A stretch of 64,000 nucleotides of DNA. It comes from Neisseria subflava. Lineage in GTDB: Bacteria > Pseudomonadota > Gammaproteobacteria > Burkholderiales > Neisseriaceae. A model generated the notes under the pieces. The model saw only the letters and a program-made list of their open reading frames with translations, was not told where the DNA came from and searched no databases. The translations under genes were made by a program, and so were the position numbers. Below are positions 24,505 to 33,315 of the stretch, piece by piece; position 1 is the first letter of the stretch; each line of letters starts with the position of its first letter. The stretch is from positions 1,798,001-1,862,000 of the forward strand of contig NZ_CP073115.1 in NCBI RefSeq assembly GCF_024205705.1, read 5' to 3'.

Positions 24505-26247
24505 ATGTCCGAACAGCAAAAATACTTTTCTACCCAAGACAGTACTTCGCTTTTCTACCGCTATCGCCCTGCTGCCGATGGTTCTTCCGACAAAGCCATT
24601 GTGCTGTTCCATCGCGGACATGAGCATTCCGGCCGGATGATGTTTGTGGCGGATGAGCTGGGTTTCAACGATTTTTCCTATTTCGCTTGGGATGCGCGCG
24701 GTCATGGTTATAGTCCCGGTGAACGCGGCGATAGTCCGAGTATCGGCACTTCGGTTTCAGACGTAGATGATTTTATCCGCCACATCCAAAACGAATACGG
24801 CATCAAACCTGAAAACATCTGCGTGATTGCGCAAAGTGTCGGAGCGGTATTGGTTTCTACTTGGTTGCACGATTACGCGCCGAAAATCCGTTGCGCCGTA
24901 TTGGCTTCGCCTGCGTTCAAAGTCAAACTCTATGTTCCGTTTGCCCATACCGGTTTGAAAATCATGCAAAAATGGCGTGGCAATTTCTTTGTCAACAGCT
25001 ACGTCAAAGCCCACTATCTGACCCACAATGTCGAACGTCAAAAAAGCTACGACAATGATCCGCTGATTGCCCGCGCTATTTCTGTGCGCATCCTGCTGGG
25101 TTTATATGAGGCGGCCGAGCGCGTCGTGGCCGATGCACAAGCGATTACTACGCCTGTACAACTGTTGATCTCAGGCAGCGATTGGGTTGTTCATCACAAA
25201 CCGCAACACGATTTCTACAACCGCTTAGGCAGCCATATTAAAGAGCGCCATATCCTGCCCGGTTTCTACCACGATACTTTAGGTGAGCAAGACCGTGAAA
25301 TCGCGTTTGTCGAAATGCGCCGTTTTATCCGCGAGCGTTTCAATCAGCCTTTACAACAAGTCGATCTGACTCAAGCGCACTTATTTGGAGACAGCCGTCG
25401 TGAAGCCGACGAACTGGCTACGCCTTTGCCTGTTTGTACGCCTCGCGGCGCATTTTGGGCAACATATCGCGCCTCGCTCAAGCTGGGTTCACGCTGGAGT
25501 GAAGGCTTGAGAATCGGTCAAGAAACAGGTTTTGATTCGGGTAGCACGCTGGATTATGTCTACCGCAATCAACCGCAAGGCAGCAATGCTTTCGGTGTAT
25601 GGGTGGACAAATACTATCTCAACGCCATCGGCTGGCGCGGCATTCGCCAACGCAAAGTCAATATCGGCAAAGCCATTCAGACGGCCTCAGCCAAACTACG
25701 TGAAGCAGGCAAACCTGTACACGTTTTGGATATCGCGTCCGGTCATGGCCGCTATGTATTGGATGCTCTGACTACCGACACATTGCCTGATTCCGTACGC
25801 TTGCGCGATTACAGTTCGATTAATGTCGAAGCCGGTCGCAAGCTGATTGCCGAGCGCGGCTTGCAAAACACGGTAACCTTCAATGAAGTCAATGCCTACG
25901 ACCGCGCCAATTATCACGATTTACAGCCTCGACCAACGCTTGGCATCGTCTCCGGCCTACATGAATTGTTTGCCGACAACGATTTGATTTTGAACTCGCT
26001 CTATGGCTTCGGCGAAGCCATTGAAACCGGCGGCTACCTGATCTACACCGGCCAGCCGTGGCATCCCCAACTGGAAATGATTGCCCGTGCTCTGACCAGC
26101 CACAAAGCAGGCAGCCCAAACTGGGTAATGCGCCGCCGCAGTCAGCAGGAAATGGATCAGTTGGTTGAAAAAGCCGGTTTTGAAAAAATCCATCAATGGA
26201 TAGACGAAGACGGTATTTTCACCGTGAGCTTGGCAGTGAAGAAATAA
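24505..26247 (+). CDS. Bifunctional alpha/beta hydrolase and SAM methyltransferase, YnbC-like
   Basis: A 580-residue fusion. Residues about 1-285 are an alpha/beta hydrolase of the monoacylglycerol-lipase type: FHRGHEHSG oxyanion region, DARGHGYS, the nucleophile in AQSVGAV (about 112-118), and GFYHDTLG near the catalytic His. Residues about 400-580 are a class I methyltransferase with the SAM loop VLDIASGHGRY. This is the architecture of E. coli YnbC, whose role is unknown. AGGAG lies 7 bases before the ATG. It heads the right part of the lipid cluster; the YnbA-like gene is 7 kb upstream. Confidence 0.85.
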   Translation: MSEQQKYFSTQDSTSLFYRYRPAADGSSDKAIVLFHRGHEHSGRMMFVADELGFNDFSYFAWDARGHGYSPGERGDSPSIGTSVSDVDDFIRHIQNEYGIKPENICVIAQSVGAVLVSTWLHDYAPKIRCAVLASPAFKVKLYVPFAHTGLKIMQKWRGNFFVNSYVKAHYLTHNVERQKSYDNDPLIARAISVRILLGLYEAAERVVADAQAITTPVQLLISGSDWVVHHKPQHDFYNRLGSHIKERHILPGFYHDTLGEQDREIAFVEMRRFIRERFNQPLQQVDLTQAHLFGDSRREADELATPLPVCTPRGAFWATYRASLKLGSRWSEGLRIGQETGFDSGSTLDYVYRNQPQGSNAFGVWVDKYYLNAIGWRGIRQRKVNIGKAIQTASAKLREAGKPVHVLDIASGHGRYVLDALTTDTLPDSVRLRDYSSINVEAGRKLIAERGLQNTVTFNEVNAYDRANYHDLQPRPTLGIVSGLHELFADNDLILNSLYGFGEAIETGGYLIYTGQPWHPQLEMIARALTSHKAGSPNWVMRRRSQQEMDQLVEKAGFEKIHQWIDEDGIFTVSLAVKK

Positions 26248-26253
26248 AAATAA

Positions 26254-26290
26254 AGGCCGTCTGAACAATTTTTTAACTTTCAGGCGGCCT
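26254..26290 (+). terminator. DUS pair with one divergent arm
   Basis: AGGCCGTCTGAA (26254-26265) faces TTCAGGCGGCCT (26279-26290). The mismatch weakens the stem; it sits inside the lipid cluster and may only attenuate. Confidence 0.55.
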
Positions 26291-26300
26291 TATTTAAACC

Positions 26301-27599
26301 ATGTACCTATCCATGAAACCCTCCCTCAAAACTTCCCTGCTCAAGCTGATTTTAGTTGGCGCACTGTTCTACACCAGCTATGGCTTCTCCAACCATTACG
26401 CGGCATCGCTGGACTATGTGCCTGAAATCGCTTTTGCATGGGAAAGCAATATTCCGTTTTGGGCATGGACGATTGTGCCTTATTGGTCGCTGAACCTGAT
26501 GTATGCCGCGGCATTTTTTCTTTGCCGTGATACACATGAACAAAACCGATATGTAGCGCACCTTGTAGCTGCCCAACTGATTGCGACTGCTTGCTTTGTG
26601 CTGTTTCCGCTGCGTTTCGGGTGGCCTAAACCGCCTGCCGATGGGCTGTCAGGCTGGCTGTTTGATTCATTGGCTGCATTTGATTTGCCGTACAACCAAG
26701 CACCATCTTTGCATATCGCGCTGGCGATTATCGTAGGTGCATTTTATTGGACGCGCTTTCCAAAAATCCGCCTGCCGCTTTTCTTATGGCAAGGCCTGAT
26801 TACCTTGTCGGTACTGACGACTTATCAACATCATTTTATTGACGTGCCGACCGGAGCATTGCTCGGCTGGCTAGTGTTGTGGGCTTTCCCGTGTCAGATG
26901 ACTTCGCCGTTAAAACTGGGCTTGAGTGATGTACGCTCAAGAAAGATTGCGTTGTTGTATTTGCTTGGTGCGTGTTTGGCGGCGTTACCCGCGTTGCTGG
27001 GTGGCGCGTGGCTGTGGTTAATATGGATGAGCGTGTCTTTGCTGATGGTGGCTTTTGCCTATTTGACTGGAAATGCAAACGTATTCCAAAAACAGGCTAA
27101 CGGTAAATTATCGGCGGCGGCGACAGTTTTGCTGTTGCCTTATCTGGTGGGCGTACGGCTAAACATGGCGTATTGGTTACGCGGTAAGGCGAAAACGGCA
27201 CAAGTCCGCAATGATGTATTGATTGGCAGCGTTTTGAGGATTTCAAACCATTTGCCTGCCGTATTGGATGTATGCGCCGAATATCCCTGCCGTAGCTATC
27301 AGGGAGCATATCGCGCCCTGCCTTTACTGGATATGGTAACGCCGTCTGAAAACGATTTAGTTCAGACGGCCTTGATATTGGAAACCTTGCGCCAAAAACA
27401 CGGCAAAGTGCTGGTATGTTGCGCTTTGGGTTATGGAAGAAGTGCCGCAGTGGTGCTGACGTGGCTGCTGGTCTATGGTGGCTGCAAAGACTTGACGCAA
27501 GCGAAGGCTGAACTCAAACAGGCTCGGCCGCAAATGGTATTATCGCCGGCCACCGCCCAAGCAGTTGAAGCTGCGGCCAACCGTTTAAAACAAGGATAA
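26301..27599 (+). CDS. PAP2 phosphatase fused to dual-specificity phosphatase, YnbD-like
   Basis: A 432-residue membrane protein. The N-terminal part is a PAP2-type lipid phosphatase with PSLHIAL and TTYQHHFIDVPTGALLGW supplying the conserved His and Asp; several helices surround it. The C-terminal part has a Cys-based phosphatase loop CALGYGRSA (about 374-382, C-x5-R). E. coli YnbD has the same fusion. A DUS inverted pair is embedded in the coding sequence between the domains (27341-27370). The start at 26301 has no clear ribosome site; M5 (26313) is an alternative. The stop overlaps the next start. Confidence 0.85.
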   Translation: MYLSMKPSLKTSLLKLILVGALFYTSYGFSNHYAASLDYVPEIAFAWESNIPFWAWTIVPYWSLNLMYAAAFFLCRDTHEQNRYVAHLVAAQLIATACFVLFPLRFGWPKPPADGLSGWLFDSLAAFDLPYNQAPSLHIALAIIVGAFYWTRFPKIRLPLFLWQGLITLSVLTTYQHHFIDVPTGALLGWLVLWAFPCQMTSPLKLGLSDVRSRKIALLYLLGACLAALPALLGGAWLWLIWMSVSLLMVAFAYLTGNANVFQKQANGKLSAAATVLLLPYLVGVRLNMAYWLRGKAKTAQVRNDVLIGSVLRISNHLPAVLDVCAEYPCRSYQGAYRALPLLDMVTPSENDLVQTALILETLRQKHGKVLVCCALGYGRSAAVVLTWLLVYGGCKDLTQAKAELKQARPQMVLSPATAQAVEAAANRLKQG

Positions 27600-27976
27600 T
27601 GATGGACAACGCAACCGACAGCCGTATTACTGCCCACCTGCTCTCTACCGCACATTATGTTGCCGCCTGCAATGCTTTGCTGCTCGCCTTGTCGGCAAAA
27701 TATGGCGGCGCATGGTTTGCGGTGCAACTTGTCTTGGCAGCAGTTTTGTTGTACTGCCATATCCGCGTTCACTTCGACCGCCGCGTGTTCCAAGACTTTG
27801 CCGACAACCGCTACTCTCCTGAAGACTTCGACCACGCCTTACAGCAAAACGGTTTACGTCAAACTTCAGGCAGCCGTACTTTGACCCAACGGATAAACGG
27901 CGCACTTTCCCTATGGCGCAAAAGCTTATACCTGACCGCCGTACAATTTTTAATTTTGCTTATCCAAAGCATTTGA
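27599..27976 (+). CDS. Hypothetical membrane protein in the lipid cluster
   Basis: A 125-residue protein starting within TAATG at the previous stop, with AAGGA upstream, so it is coupled to the YnbD-like gene. Two helices (about 24-55) and one C-terminal helix (about 105-123) flank a polar loop RVFQDFADNRYSPEDFDHAL. I do not recognise a family. Its position suggests a role in the same pathway, but nothing in the sequence shows it. Confidence 0.75.
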   Translation: MMDNATDSRITAHLLSTAHYVAACNALLLALSAKYGGAWFAVQLVLAAVLLYCHIRVHFDRRVFQDFADNRYSPEDFDHALQQNGLRQTSGSRTLTQRINGALSLWRKSLYLTAVQFLILLIQSI

Positions 27977-28039
27977 TTATTTTGGCTGATTTACCAAAAT
28001 CGAATCCTTAGCGGTATCTCACTCCCAAAGGCAGAAAAA

Positions 28040-28747
28040 ATGAAAAACTTCATCAAAAAACAACTTGCCTGGCTGACCGACCAAGCCTTGTGTCTGTCGG
28101 TCTCTTTTCTTACGGGCGTACGCCCTAAAAGCCCGCACGAGCTGACATTCAATCAGCACCAAAAAGTCTATTACGCCAATCACGGCAGCCATGGCGATTT
28201 TGTGCTGGTGTGGATTTCCCTGCCCCGCCGCTGGCGCTTGTCCACGCGCCCAGTCGCCGGTTCGGATTACTGGCTGACAAGCAAACTCAAACGCTTCATC
28301 ATTCAAAACGTTTTCAATGCCTTGCTGATTCCGCGCCATAGCGATAATCCGCAAGCGATTACCGAACAGATGAAAGACGCGCTGAACGCAGGCGACTCTT
28401 TGATTATTTTCCCTGAAGGCACGCGCAACACTGACGACAACACCATCCTGCTGCCATTCAAGTCCGGCATTTATCATCTGGCGAAAAGCAAACCCAATAC
28501 CGAATTTGTGCCGATTTGGATAGACAACATCAGCCGCGTACTGCCCAAAGGCAAAATCCTGCCTATACCGCTTTTGTGTGAAGTCCATATCGGACAACCG
28601 CTTACCTTGCAGGAAAACGAAGATAAAGGCAGCTTTTTGACACGCAGCCGTGAAGCATTGCTGGCACTCAGGCCGTCTGAAAACGACCGCAGCGAGCTTC
28701 GCCAAAATGAACCTGAAGTTCAGCAAAACAAAGGAGGACAAGCATGA
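28040..28747 (+). CDS. 1-acyl-glycerol-3-phosphate acyltransferase-like (PlsC family)
   Basis: A 235-residue acyltransferase with the catalytic H-x4-D box in NHGSHGD (about 46-52) and the substrate box FPEGTRN (about 131-137). The family acylates lysophosphatidate or related lysolipids at the membrane. AAGGC precedes the ATG by 7 bases. The end overlaps the start of the CdsA-like gene (ATGA). Lying inside the Ynb-like cluster, it is probably a dedicated enzyme rather than the housekeeping PlsC. A DUS lies in its 3' coding part (28671-28682). Confidence 0.88.
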   Translation: MKNFIKKQLAWLTDQALCLSVSFLTGVRPKSPHELTFNQHQKVYYANHGSHGDFVLVWISLPRRWRLSTRPVAGSDYWLTSKLKRFIIQNVFNALLIPRHSDNPQAITEQMKDALNAGDSLIIFPEGTRNTDDNTILLPFKSGIYHLAKSKPNTEFVPIWIDNISRVLPKGKILPIPLLCEVHIGQPLTLQENEDKGSFLTRSREALLALRPSENDRSELRQNEPEVQQNKGGQA

Positions 28748-29733
28748 GCCTTTCTACGACTTCCCAACAAATCATCGTCGAACAAGCCGCCGCTCATCTG
28801 ACTCCGCAAGCCAGCTATATTTTTGTCGGCGTGTTTGCCGTATTGTGTTTTGCCAGTATCATCGGACAATGGCTCAAGCGCAAAAACGGTGCAGATAATG
28901 CCACCATCGCCAACCTCAATGCCCGTATTTACGCATGGTGGCTGATGACGCTGGTGTTGCTGGGCGCATTTTGGTTCGGCAAAATCGGGACGGTTGTACT
29001 GTTTTTCCTGATTTCATTTGCCGCACTGCGCGAGTTTATGACCCTCGTCTATCGCCGCCGCAGCGACTATTACAGCATGGTGGTCTGCTTTTACCTGCTA
29101 CTGCCGGTGCAATACTATTTTGTCTATGACGGCTGGTATGGCATGTTCAGCATTTTTATTCCGGTTTATGGCTTTTTGATACTGCCGATTATTGCCAGCC
29201 TCAGCGGCCAAACCGCGCATTTTTTGGAACGAGCCGCCAAAACGCAATGGATGGCGATGATTTGCATCTTCTGTCTGTCTCATGTTCCGGCGCTGATGTT
29301 TCTAGACTTGGACGGCTTCGATAACGGCAACAATATCCTGTTGCTGATCTTCCTGATTGGCGTGGTGCAAGTATCGGATGTGTTGCAATACGTTTGGGGC
29401 AAACTGATTGGCGGTGCAAAAATCATGCCTTCGCTTTCGCCGTCCAAAACCATTTCCGGCACTGTCGGCGGTATTTTGTCGGCCACAGCCATTGCCGCGC
29501 TAATGGCGCCGATTACGCCGTTCTCCCACGGCCAAGCTGCTGTTATCGGCTTTATCGTCTGCCTGATGGGCTTCTTTGGCGGCCTGGTTATGTCTGCTAT
29601 CAAACGCGATTACGGTGTCAAAGACTGGGGCAATATGATACGCGGCCACGGCGGTATGCTTGACCGCGTGGATTCGATTTGTTTTGCCGCACCCGTGTTT
29701 TTCCACATCACCCGTTATTTCTGGAACGGCTAA
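28744..29733 (+). CDS. Phosphatidate cytidylyltransferase, YnbB-like
   Basis: A 329-residue polytopic enzyme (about eight helices) of the CdsA family, making CDP-diacylglycerol from CTP and phosphatidate. The C-terminal signature is visible: SAIKRDYGVKDWG followed by HGGMLDRVDS, with both Asp residues of the active site. It has an extended N-terminus relative to short CdsA proteins, as in E. coli YnbB. It would feed CDP-diacylglycerol to the YnbA-like transferase. It is the last gene of the cluster and is followed by a DUS terminator. Confidence 0.88.
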   Translation: MSLSTTSQQIIVEQAAAHLTPQASYIFVGVFAVLCFASIIGQWLKRKNGADNATIANLNARIYAWWLMTLVLLGAFWFGKIGTVVLFFLISFAALREFMTLVYRRRSDYYSMVVCFYLLLPVQYYFVYDGWYGMFSIFIPVYGFLILPIIASLSGQTAHFLERAAKTQWMAMICIFCLSHVPALMFLDLDGFDNGNNILLLIFLIGVVQVSDVLQYVWGKLIGGAKIMPSLSPSKTISGTVGGILSATAIAALMAPITPFSHGQAAVIGFIVCLMGFFGGLVMSAIKRDYGVKDWGNMIRGHGGMLDRVDSICFAAPVFFHITRYFWNG

Positions 29734-29738
29734 ACTTC

Positions 29739-29769
29739 AGGCCGTCTGAAAGCTGTTTTCAGACGGCCT
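29739..29769 (+). terminator. DUS inverted pair ending the lipid cluster
   Basis: AGGCCGTCTGAA (29739-29750) faces TTCAGACGGCCT (29758-29769) with a 7-base loop, 6 bases after the CdsA-like stop. Confidence 0.85.
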
Positions 29770-29841
29770 TGAATGTCTATAAAACTTCCAGCCCTACCAA
29801 TTCGTTATACAATACGTAACCATTGTTATTACACACACAAA

Positions 29842-30462
29842 ATGAATAAACCCTCTCCAATCTTTCCCATTTTTCTTGCTACGATTATCTTCGCCCTCAT
29901 TGTTTGGTCAGGCATTAATCCCCATGACCGCGCAGTCTGGTATGCCGAAATCATTCCCGTAGCATCCGTATTCTTCCTTCTGGTTGCCACCTACCGCATT
30001 TTCCGCTTCAGCAACCTGGCCTACTTATTCATGAGTTTCTGGCTGATCATGCATTCCATCGGTGCATACTACACTTTTGCCGATGTACCGTTTAAATCCA
30101 TCAACCGCTTTGTCGAACCAATTTTGGGCGAAAACCGCAATCATTACGACCGTATTGCCCATTACATCATCGGCTTTTATGCCTACCCGATGGCTGAATG
30201 GCTGCTGCGCCGCAAGCTGTGCAACCTGCCGTTGGCCTTATTTTTCTCCCTGTTCTTCATTATGAGCGTGGCTGCCGCCTATGAAATCATCGAATGGCAA
30301 TATGCCGTCATCGACGGCGGAGAGGCCGGACTGGAATTCTTGGGTTCTCAAGGCGATATTTGGGACGCGCAAAAAGACATGCTTGCCGATACTTTGGGCG
30401 CGTTAACCTCGCTGTTTATTTTTGTGTTTACCCGACCCGATAAGCGTTTGGGTCTCTCTTAA
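29842..30462 (+). CDS. DUF2238 (YjdF-like) inner-membrane protein
   Basis: A 206-residue protein from the ATG at 29842 (MNKPSPIFPIFLATIIF), with about six membrane helices. The blocks DRIAHYIIGFYAYPMAEW and YEIIEWQYAV...FLGSQGDIWDAQKDMLADTLGAL are typical of DUF2238. No biochemical role is known to me. The frame extends upstream to 29773, but that start lies just after the terminator and the added residues do not fit. No clear Shine-Dalgarno sequence is seen. Confidence 0.85.
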   Translation: MNKPSPIFPIFLATIIFALIVWSGINPHDRAVWYAEIIPVASVFFLLVATYRIFRFSNLAYLFMSFWLIMHSIGAYYTFADVPFKSINRFVEPILGENRNHYDRIAHYIIGFYAYPMAEWLLRRKLCNLPLALFFSLFFIMSVAAAYEIIEWQYAVIDGGEAGLEFLGSQGDIWDAQKDMLADTLGALTSLFIFVFTRPDKRLGLS

Positions 30463-30482
30463 ATATATCCCTTTAAAGCAAA

Positions 30483-30514
30483 AGGCCGTCTGAAACCAGA
30501 TTTTCAGACGGCCT
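30483..30514 (+). terminator. DUS inverted pair after the DUF2238 gene
   Basis: AGGCCGTCTGAA (30483-30494) faces TTCAGACGGCCT (30503-30514), followed by six T. Confidence 0.88.
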
Positions 30515-30690
30515 TTTTTCATTTTTCTATCGCCATTATTGTAAAAATTAATAAATGCGATAGTTAAAAACATAAGCCGATTTTGAAACAAAATTCGTCA
30601 TCAAAATTTTTAAGCACATGAAATATATAAAAAACAACGTCTGTTAAGATTTTGTAAACAATATGCCTACGTCAATCTGAATTTTTCGAT

Positions 30691-30732
30691 TTGATTTAAG
30701 TCAGCATATCTTGTGTCATTAATCCATAAAAT
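30691..30732 (+). promoter_or_regulatory. FNR-type promoter of ubiUVT
   Basis: TTGATTTAAGTCAG (30691-30704) matches the FNR consensus TTGAT-N4-ATCAA at 8 of 10 positions. TAAAAT (30727-30732) is a good -10. With a start near 30739 the FNR box is centred at -41.5, the class II position. The genes behind it serve anaerobic ubiquinone synthesis, which fits. The site is predicted only. Confidence 0.65.
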
Positions 30733-30796
30733 ATTCGGAATTCTACAAAATATTGATTAACCCGATAGAGGTTATCATCAAGACGAGGAACACAAA

Positions 30797-31804
30797 ATGC
30801 AGAAAATTCCAGAATTGGTCTGCCCCGCCGGCAACCTGCCTGCACTGAAAACCGCTGTGGACAACGGTGCGGACACGGTTTACATGGGTTTGAAAGATGC
30901 GACCAATGCACGAAACTTTCCGGGACTGAATTTCGATATGAAATCTGCGCGGGAAGGCGTAGCTTACGCCCATGCGCGCGGACGCAATGTACTGATGGCC
31001 ATCAATACATTCGCACAAGCCGGCCAAGTGGAGCGTTGGCACGCTGCTGTGGATACGGCGGCGGATTTGGGTGCCGATGCGATTATTGTTGCCGACCCCG
31101 CCATCATGGCGTATGCGGCAGACAAACATCCGAATTTACGCCTGCATATGTCGGTACAAGGTTCGGCCACCAATTACGAAGCCATCAATATGATGAAAGA
31201 GCTGTTCGGCATCCGTCGTGCCGTTTTGCCGCGCGTGCTGACCATCGATCAGGTCAAACATGTGATTGACAATACTGATGTGGAAATTGAAGTCTTTGGT
31301 TTCGGCAGTTTGTGTGTGATGGTGGAAGGCCGTTGCATCTTGTCGAGCTATGCAACAGGCGAATCGCCCAATATGCAAGGTGTCTGCTCTCCGGCAAAAT
31401 CCGTCCGCTGGGAACAACTGCCCGACCGCATGAACGTACGTCTAAACCAGGTATTGATAGACCAATACAAACCCAATGAACCGGCAGGTTATCCAACCTT
31501 GTGCAAAGGCCGCTTTGAAGTCAATGATGAAACCTACTATGCTTTGGAAGAACCGACCAGCCTGAATGTTTTGGAAATGTTGCCCGAACTCATCAAAATC
31601 GGTGTATCCGCCATCAAAATCGAGGGACGCCAACGCAGTCCGATGTATACGGCTCAAGTAACCAAATCCCTGCGCCAAGCACTGGATGCAGCCGCAGCCA
31701 ACCCGTCGCATTTCAAAGTCAATCCGTCCTGGAACAATGCCTTGAGCAAAGTTTCGGAAGGTCATCAGACAACTTTGGGCGCATACAACCGCCCATGGAA
31801 ATAA
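30797..31804 (+). CDS. ubiU: Oxygen-independent ubiquinone hydroxylation protein UbiU
   Basis: A 335-residue U32-family protein that, with UbiV, hydroxylates ubiquinone precursors without O2, using prephenate as oxygen donor. The start MQKIPELVCPAGNLPALKTAV and the block GADTVYMGLKDATNARNF are typical. Four Fe-S ligand Cys are visible in GSLCVMVEGRC, GVCSPAK and TLCKGRF. GAGGAA lies 9 bases before the ATG. It is the first gene of ubiUVT behind an FNR-like site. Confidence 0.93.
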   Translation: MQKIPELVCPAGNLPALKTAVDNGADTVYMGLKDATNARNFPGLNFDMKSAREGVAYAHARGRNVLMAINTFAQAGQVERWHAAVDTAADLGADAIIVADPAIMAYAADKHPNLRLHMSVQGSATNYEAINMMKELFGIRRAVLPRVLTIDQVKHVIDNTDVEIEVFGFGSLCVMVEGRCILSSYATGESPNMQGVCSPAKSVRWEQLPDRMNVRLNQVLIDQYKPNEPAGYPTLCKGRFEVNDETYYALEEPTSLNVLEMLPELIKIGVSAIKIEGRQRSPMYTAQVTKSLRQALDAAAANPSHFKVNPSWNNALSKVSEGHQTTLGAYNRPWK

Positions 31805-31814
31805 GGGGAAGAAA

Positions 31815-32732
31815 ATGAATTCATTGAAATTGTCGCTGGGCCCTATTTTATTTTTCTGGCAAAAAGAAGCCCTGCTGGAATTTTACGTTTCAATGCTGGA
31901 TACGCCGTTGGATACGGTCTATTTGGGCGAGGTAGTCTGCTCACGCCGTCAGAAAATGCGCTTTGCCGATTGGTTCGGACTGGCTGGAGACTTGGCGGAA
32001 AGCGGTAAGGAGATTATTCTTTCTTCACAAGTCCTGCTCGAAAGCGAATCCGATCTGAAACGCCTGCGCAAAATCACGGAGCAGGGAAAGTTTAAAGTTG
32101 AAGCCAACGACATGGGTGCGGTCAAATTGGCACGCGAACACGGCATCCCGTTTGTTGCCGGCGCAAGCCTGAATATCTACAACGAAACTACTTTGGACGT
32201 ATTCCGAAAATTAGGGGCATTCCGCTGGATTGCACCGTCCGAGCTGAGCCGCGATAAGATTGCCGAAATCATCAAGGCTTCAGACAGCATTGAAACCGAA
32301 CTCTTCGCTTGGGGTAAAATGCCGCTCGCCTATTCATCACGTTGCTTTACCGCCCGCCATTACAATCTGAATAAAGACAGTTGCGAGTTCCGCTGCCTCG
32401 ACCACGAGCACGGTATGGCCATGAATACGCGAGAAGGCCAGCCGTTTCTCACCATCAACGGCATCCAAACCATGTCTTACGGCTGCCAAAACCTACTGCC
32501 CCACCATGAAGACTTGAATAAAATCGGTGTGAATATGCTCAGACTGTCGCCACAAATGCACAGCATGGCTGAAATTATCCAAATTCACCGCGATGTATTG
32601 GACGGAAAAGCCACATGGGAAGATGTCCGCCCCGAGTTGGAACGACTGACTACCGGAACACTGGTTGACGGCTATTGGCGCGGTCAGCCCGGTATTGAAA
32701 CCGTGAAGGAGGCATATTATGGCGCTGCCTGA
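31815..32732 (+). CDS. ubiV: Oxygen-independent ubiquinone hydroxylation protein UbiV
   Basis: A 305-residue U32-family partner of UbiU; the two form a complex with one [4Fe-4S] cluster each. Landmarks are LGPILFFW at the N-terminus, YLGEVVCSRR (first Cys), SSRCFTARHYN and CEFRCLDHEHG (further Cys). AAGGGGAAG gives a strong ribosome site. The 3' end overlaps ubiT by 14 bases. Confidence 0.93.
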   Translation: MNSLKLSLGPILFFWQKEALLEFYVSMLDTPLDTVYLGEVVCSRRQKMRFADWFGLAGDLAESGKEIILSSQVLLESESDLKRLRKITEQGKFKVEANDMGAVKLAREHGIPFVAGASLNIYNETTLDVFRKLGAFRWIAPSELSRDKIAEIIKASDSIETELFAWGKMPLAYSSRCFTARHYNLNKDSCEFRCLDHEHGMAMNTREGQPFLTINGIQTMSYGCQNLLPHHEDLNKIGVNMLRLSPQMHSMAEIIQIHRDVLDGKATWEDVRPELERLTTGTLVDGYWRGQPGIETVKEAYYGAA

Positions 32733-33165
32733 AATCATATTACCCAAATGGATGGCAAAAATCGGTACCAAACTTCCCGGCAAACCTCCACGCTTTGTTT
32801 TGGTCTCCGTATTGAATACCATGCTGAAAAAAGGTTTACTGCCTGCCGATATGGAACTTTTTGCCGGAAGAAAATTCGAAATCGAAGTTTTGGATGCCGG
32901 TATCAAAGTGCGGTTTAGTGCCAATACGGAAAAATTCCTGGACGACAACTTCAGTGGCGTCCCCGATCTGAGGCTGGCGGCCAACGGTATAGACTTCATG
33001 CGCATGATGATGCGCGAGGAAGATCCCGATACCTTATTTTTCAACCGTAAATTGCAAATCGAAGGCGATACGGAACTGGGGCTAATTACCAAAAACTTAC
33101 TCGACAGTGTTGAGTGGCCTTTCAGCGAATGGTTCCTGAAACGCAGCACGTCCACTTTGGATTGA
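32719..33165 (+). CDS. ubiT: Ubiquinone anaerobic accessory factor UbiT
   Basis: A 148-residue SCP2-fold lipid carrier proposed to bind ubiquinone intermediates for UbiU-UbiV. The block LFAGRKFEIEVLDAGIKVRF is followed by DLRLAANGIDFMRMMMREEDPDTLFFNRKLQIEGDTELGL, typical of SCP2. AAGGAGG 8 bases upstream lies inside ubiV. It completes the ubiU-ubiV-ubiT set, enabling quinone synthesis for denitrifying growth. Confidence 0.92.
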   Translation: MALPEIILPKWMAKIGTKLPGKPPRFVLVSVLNTMLKKGLLPADMELFAGRKFEIEVLDAGIKVRFSANTEKFLDDNFSGVPDLRLAANGIDFMRMMMREEDPDTLFFNRKLQIEGDTELGLITKNLLDSVEWPFSEWFLKRSTSTLD

Positions 33166-33190
33166 TTAATTTTGGTTGAACCAAGAACAA

Positions 33191-33217
33191 AGGCCGTCTG
33201 AATGTTTCAGACGGCCT
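33191..33217. terminator. DUS inverted pair after ubiT
   Basis: AGGCCGTCTGAA (33191-33202) faces TTCAGACGGCCT (33206-33217) with a 3-base loop. Confidence 0.85.
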
Positions 33218-33273
33218 TATATATTTCACCTCTTTGATATGTCTTCTCTTATTGGTTTTATCAAATATAAAAA

Positions 33274-33300
33274 AGCGTACCTTGTTAGGTACGCTTTTTT
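33274..33300. terminator. ccoP terminator
   Basis: AGCGTACC (33274-33281) pairs with GGTACGCT (33288-33295), flanked by A and T runs on both sides, 15 bases after the ccoP stop (minus strand). Confidence 0.88.
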
Positions 33301-33315
33301 CAATCCGACTCAAAA

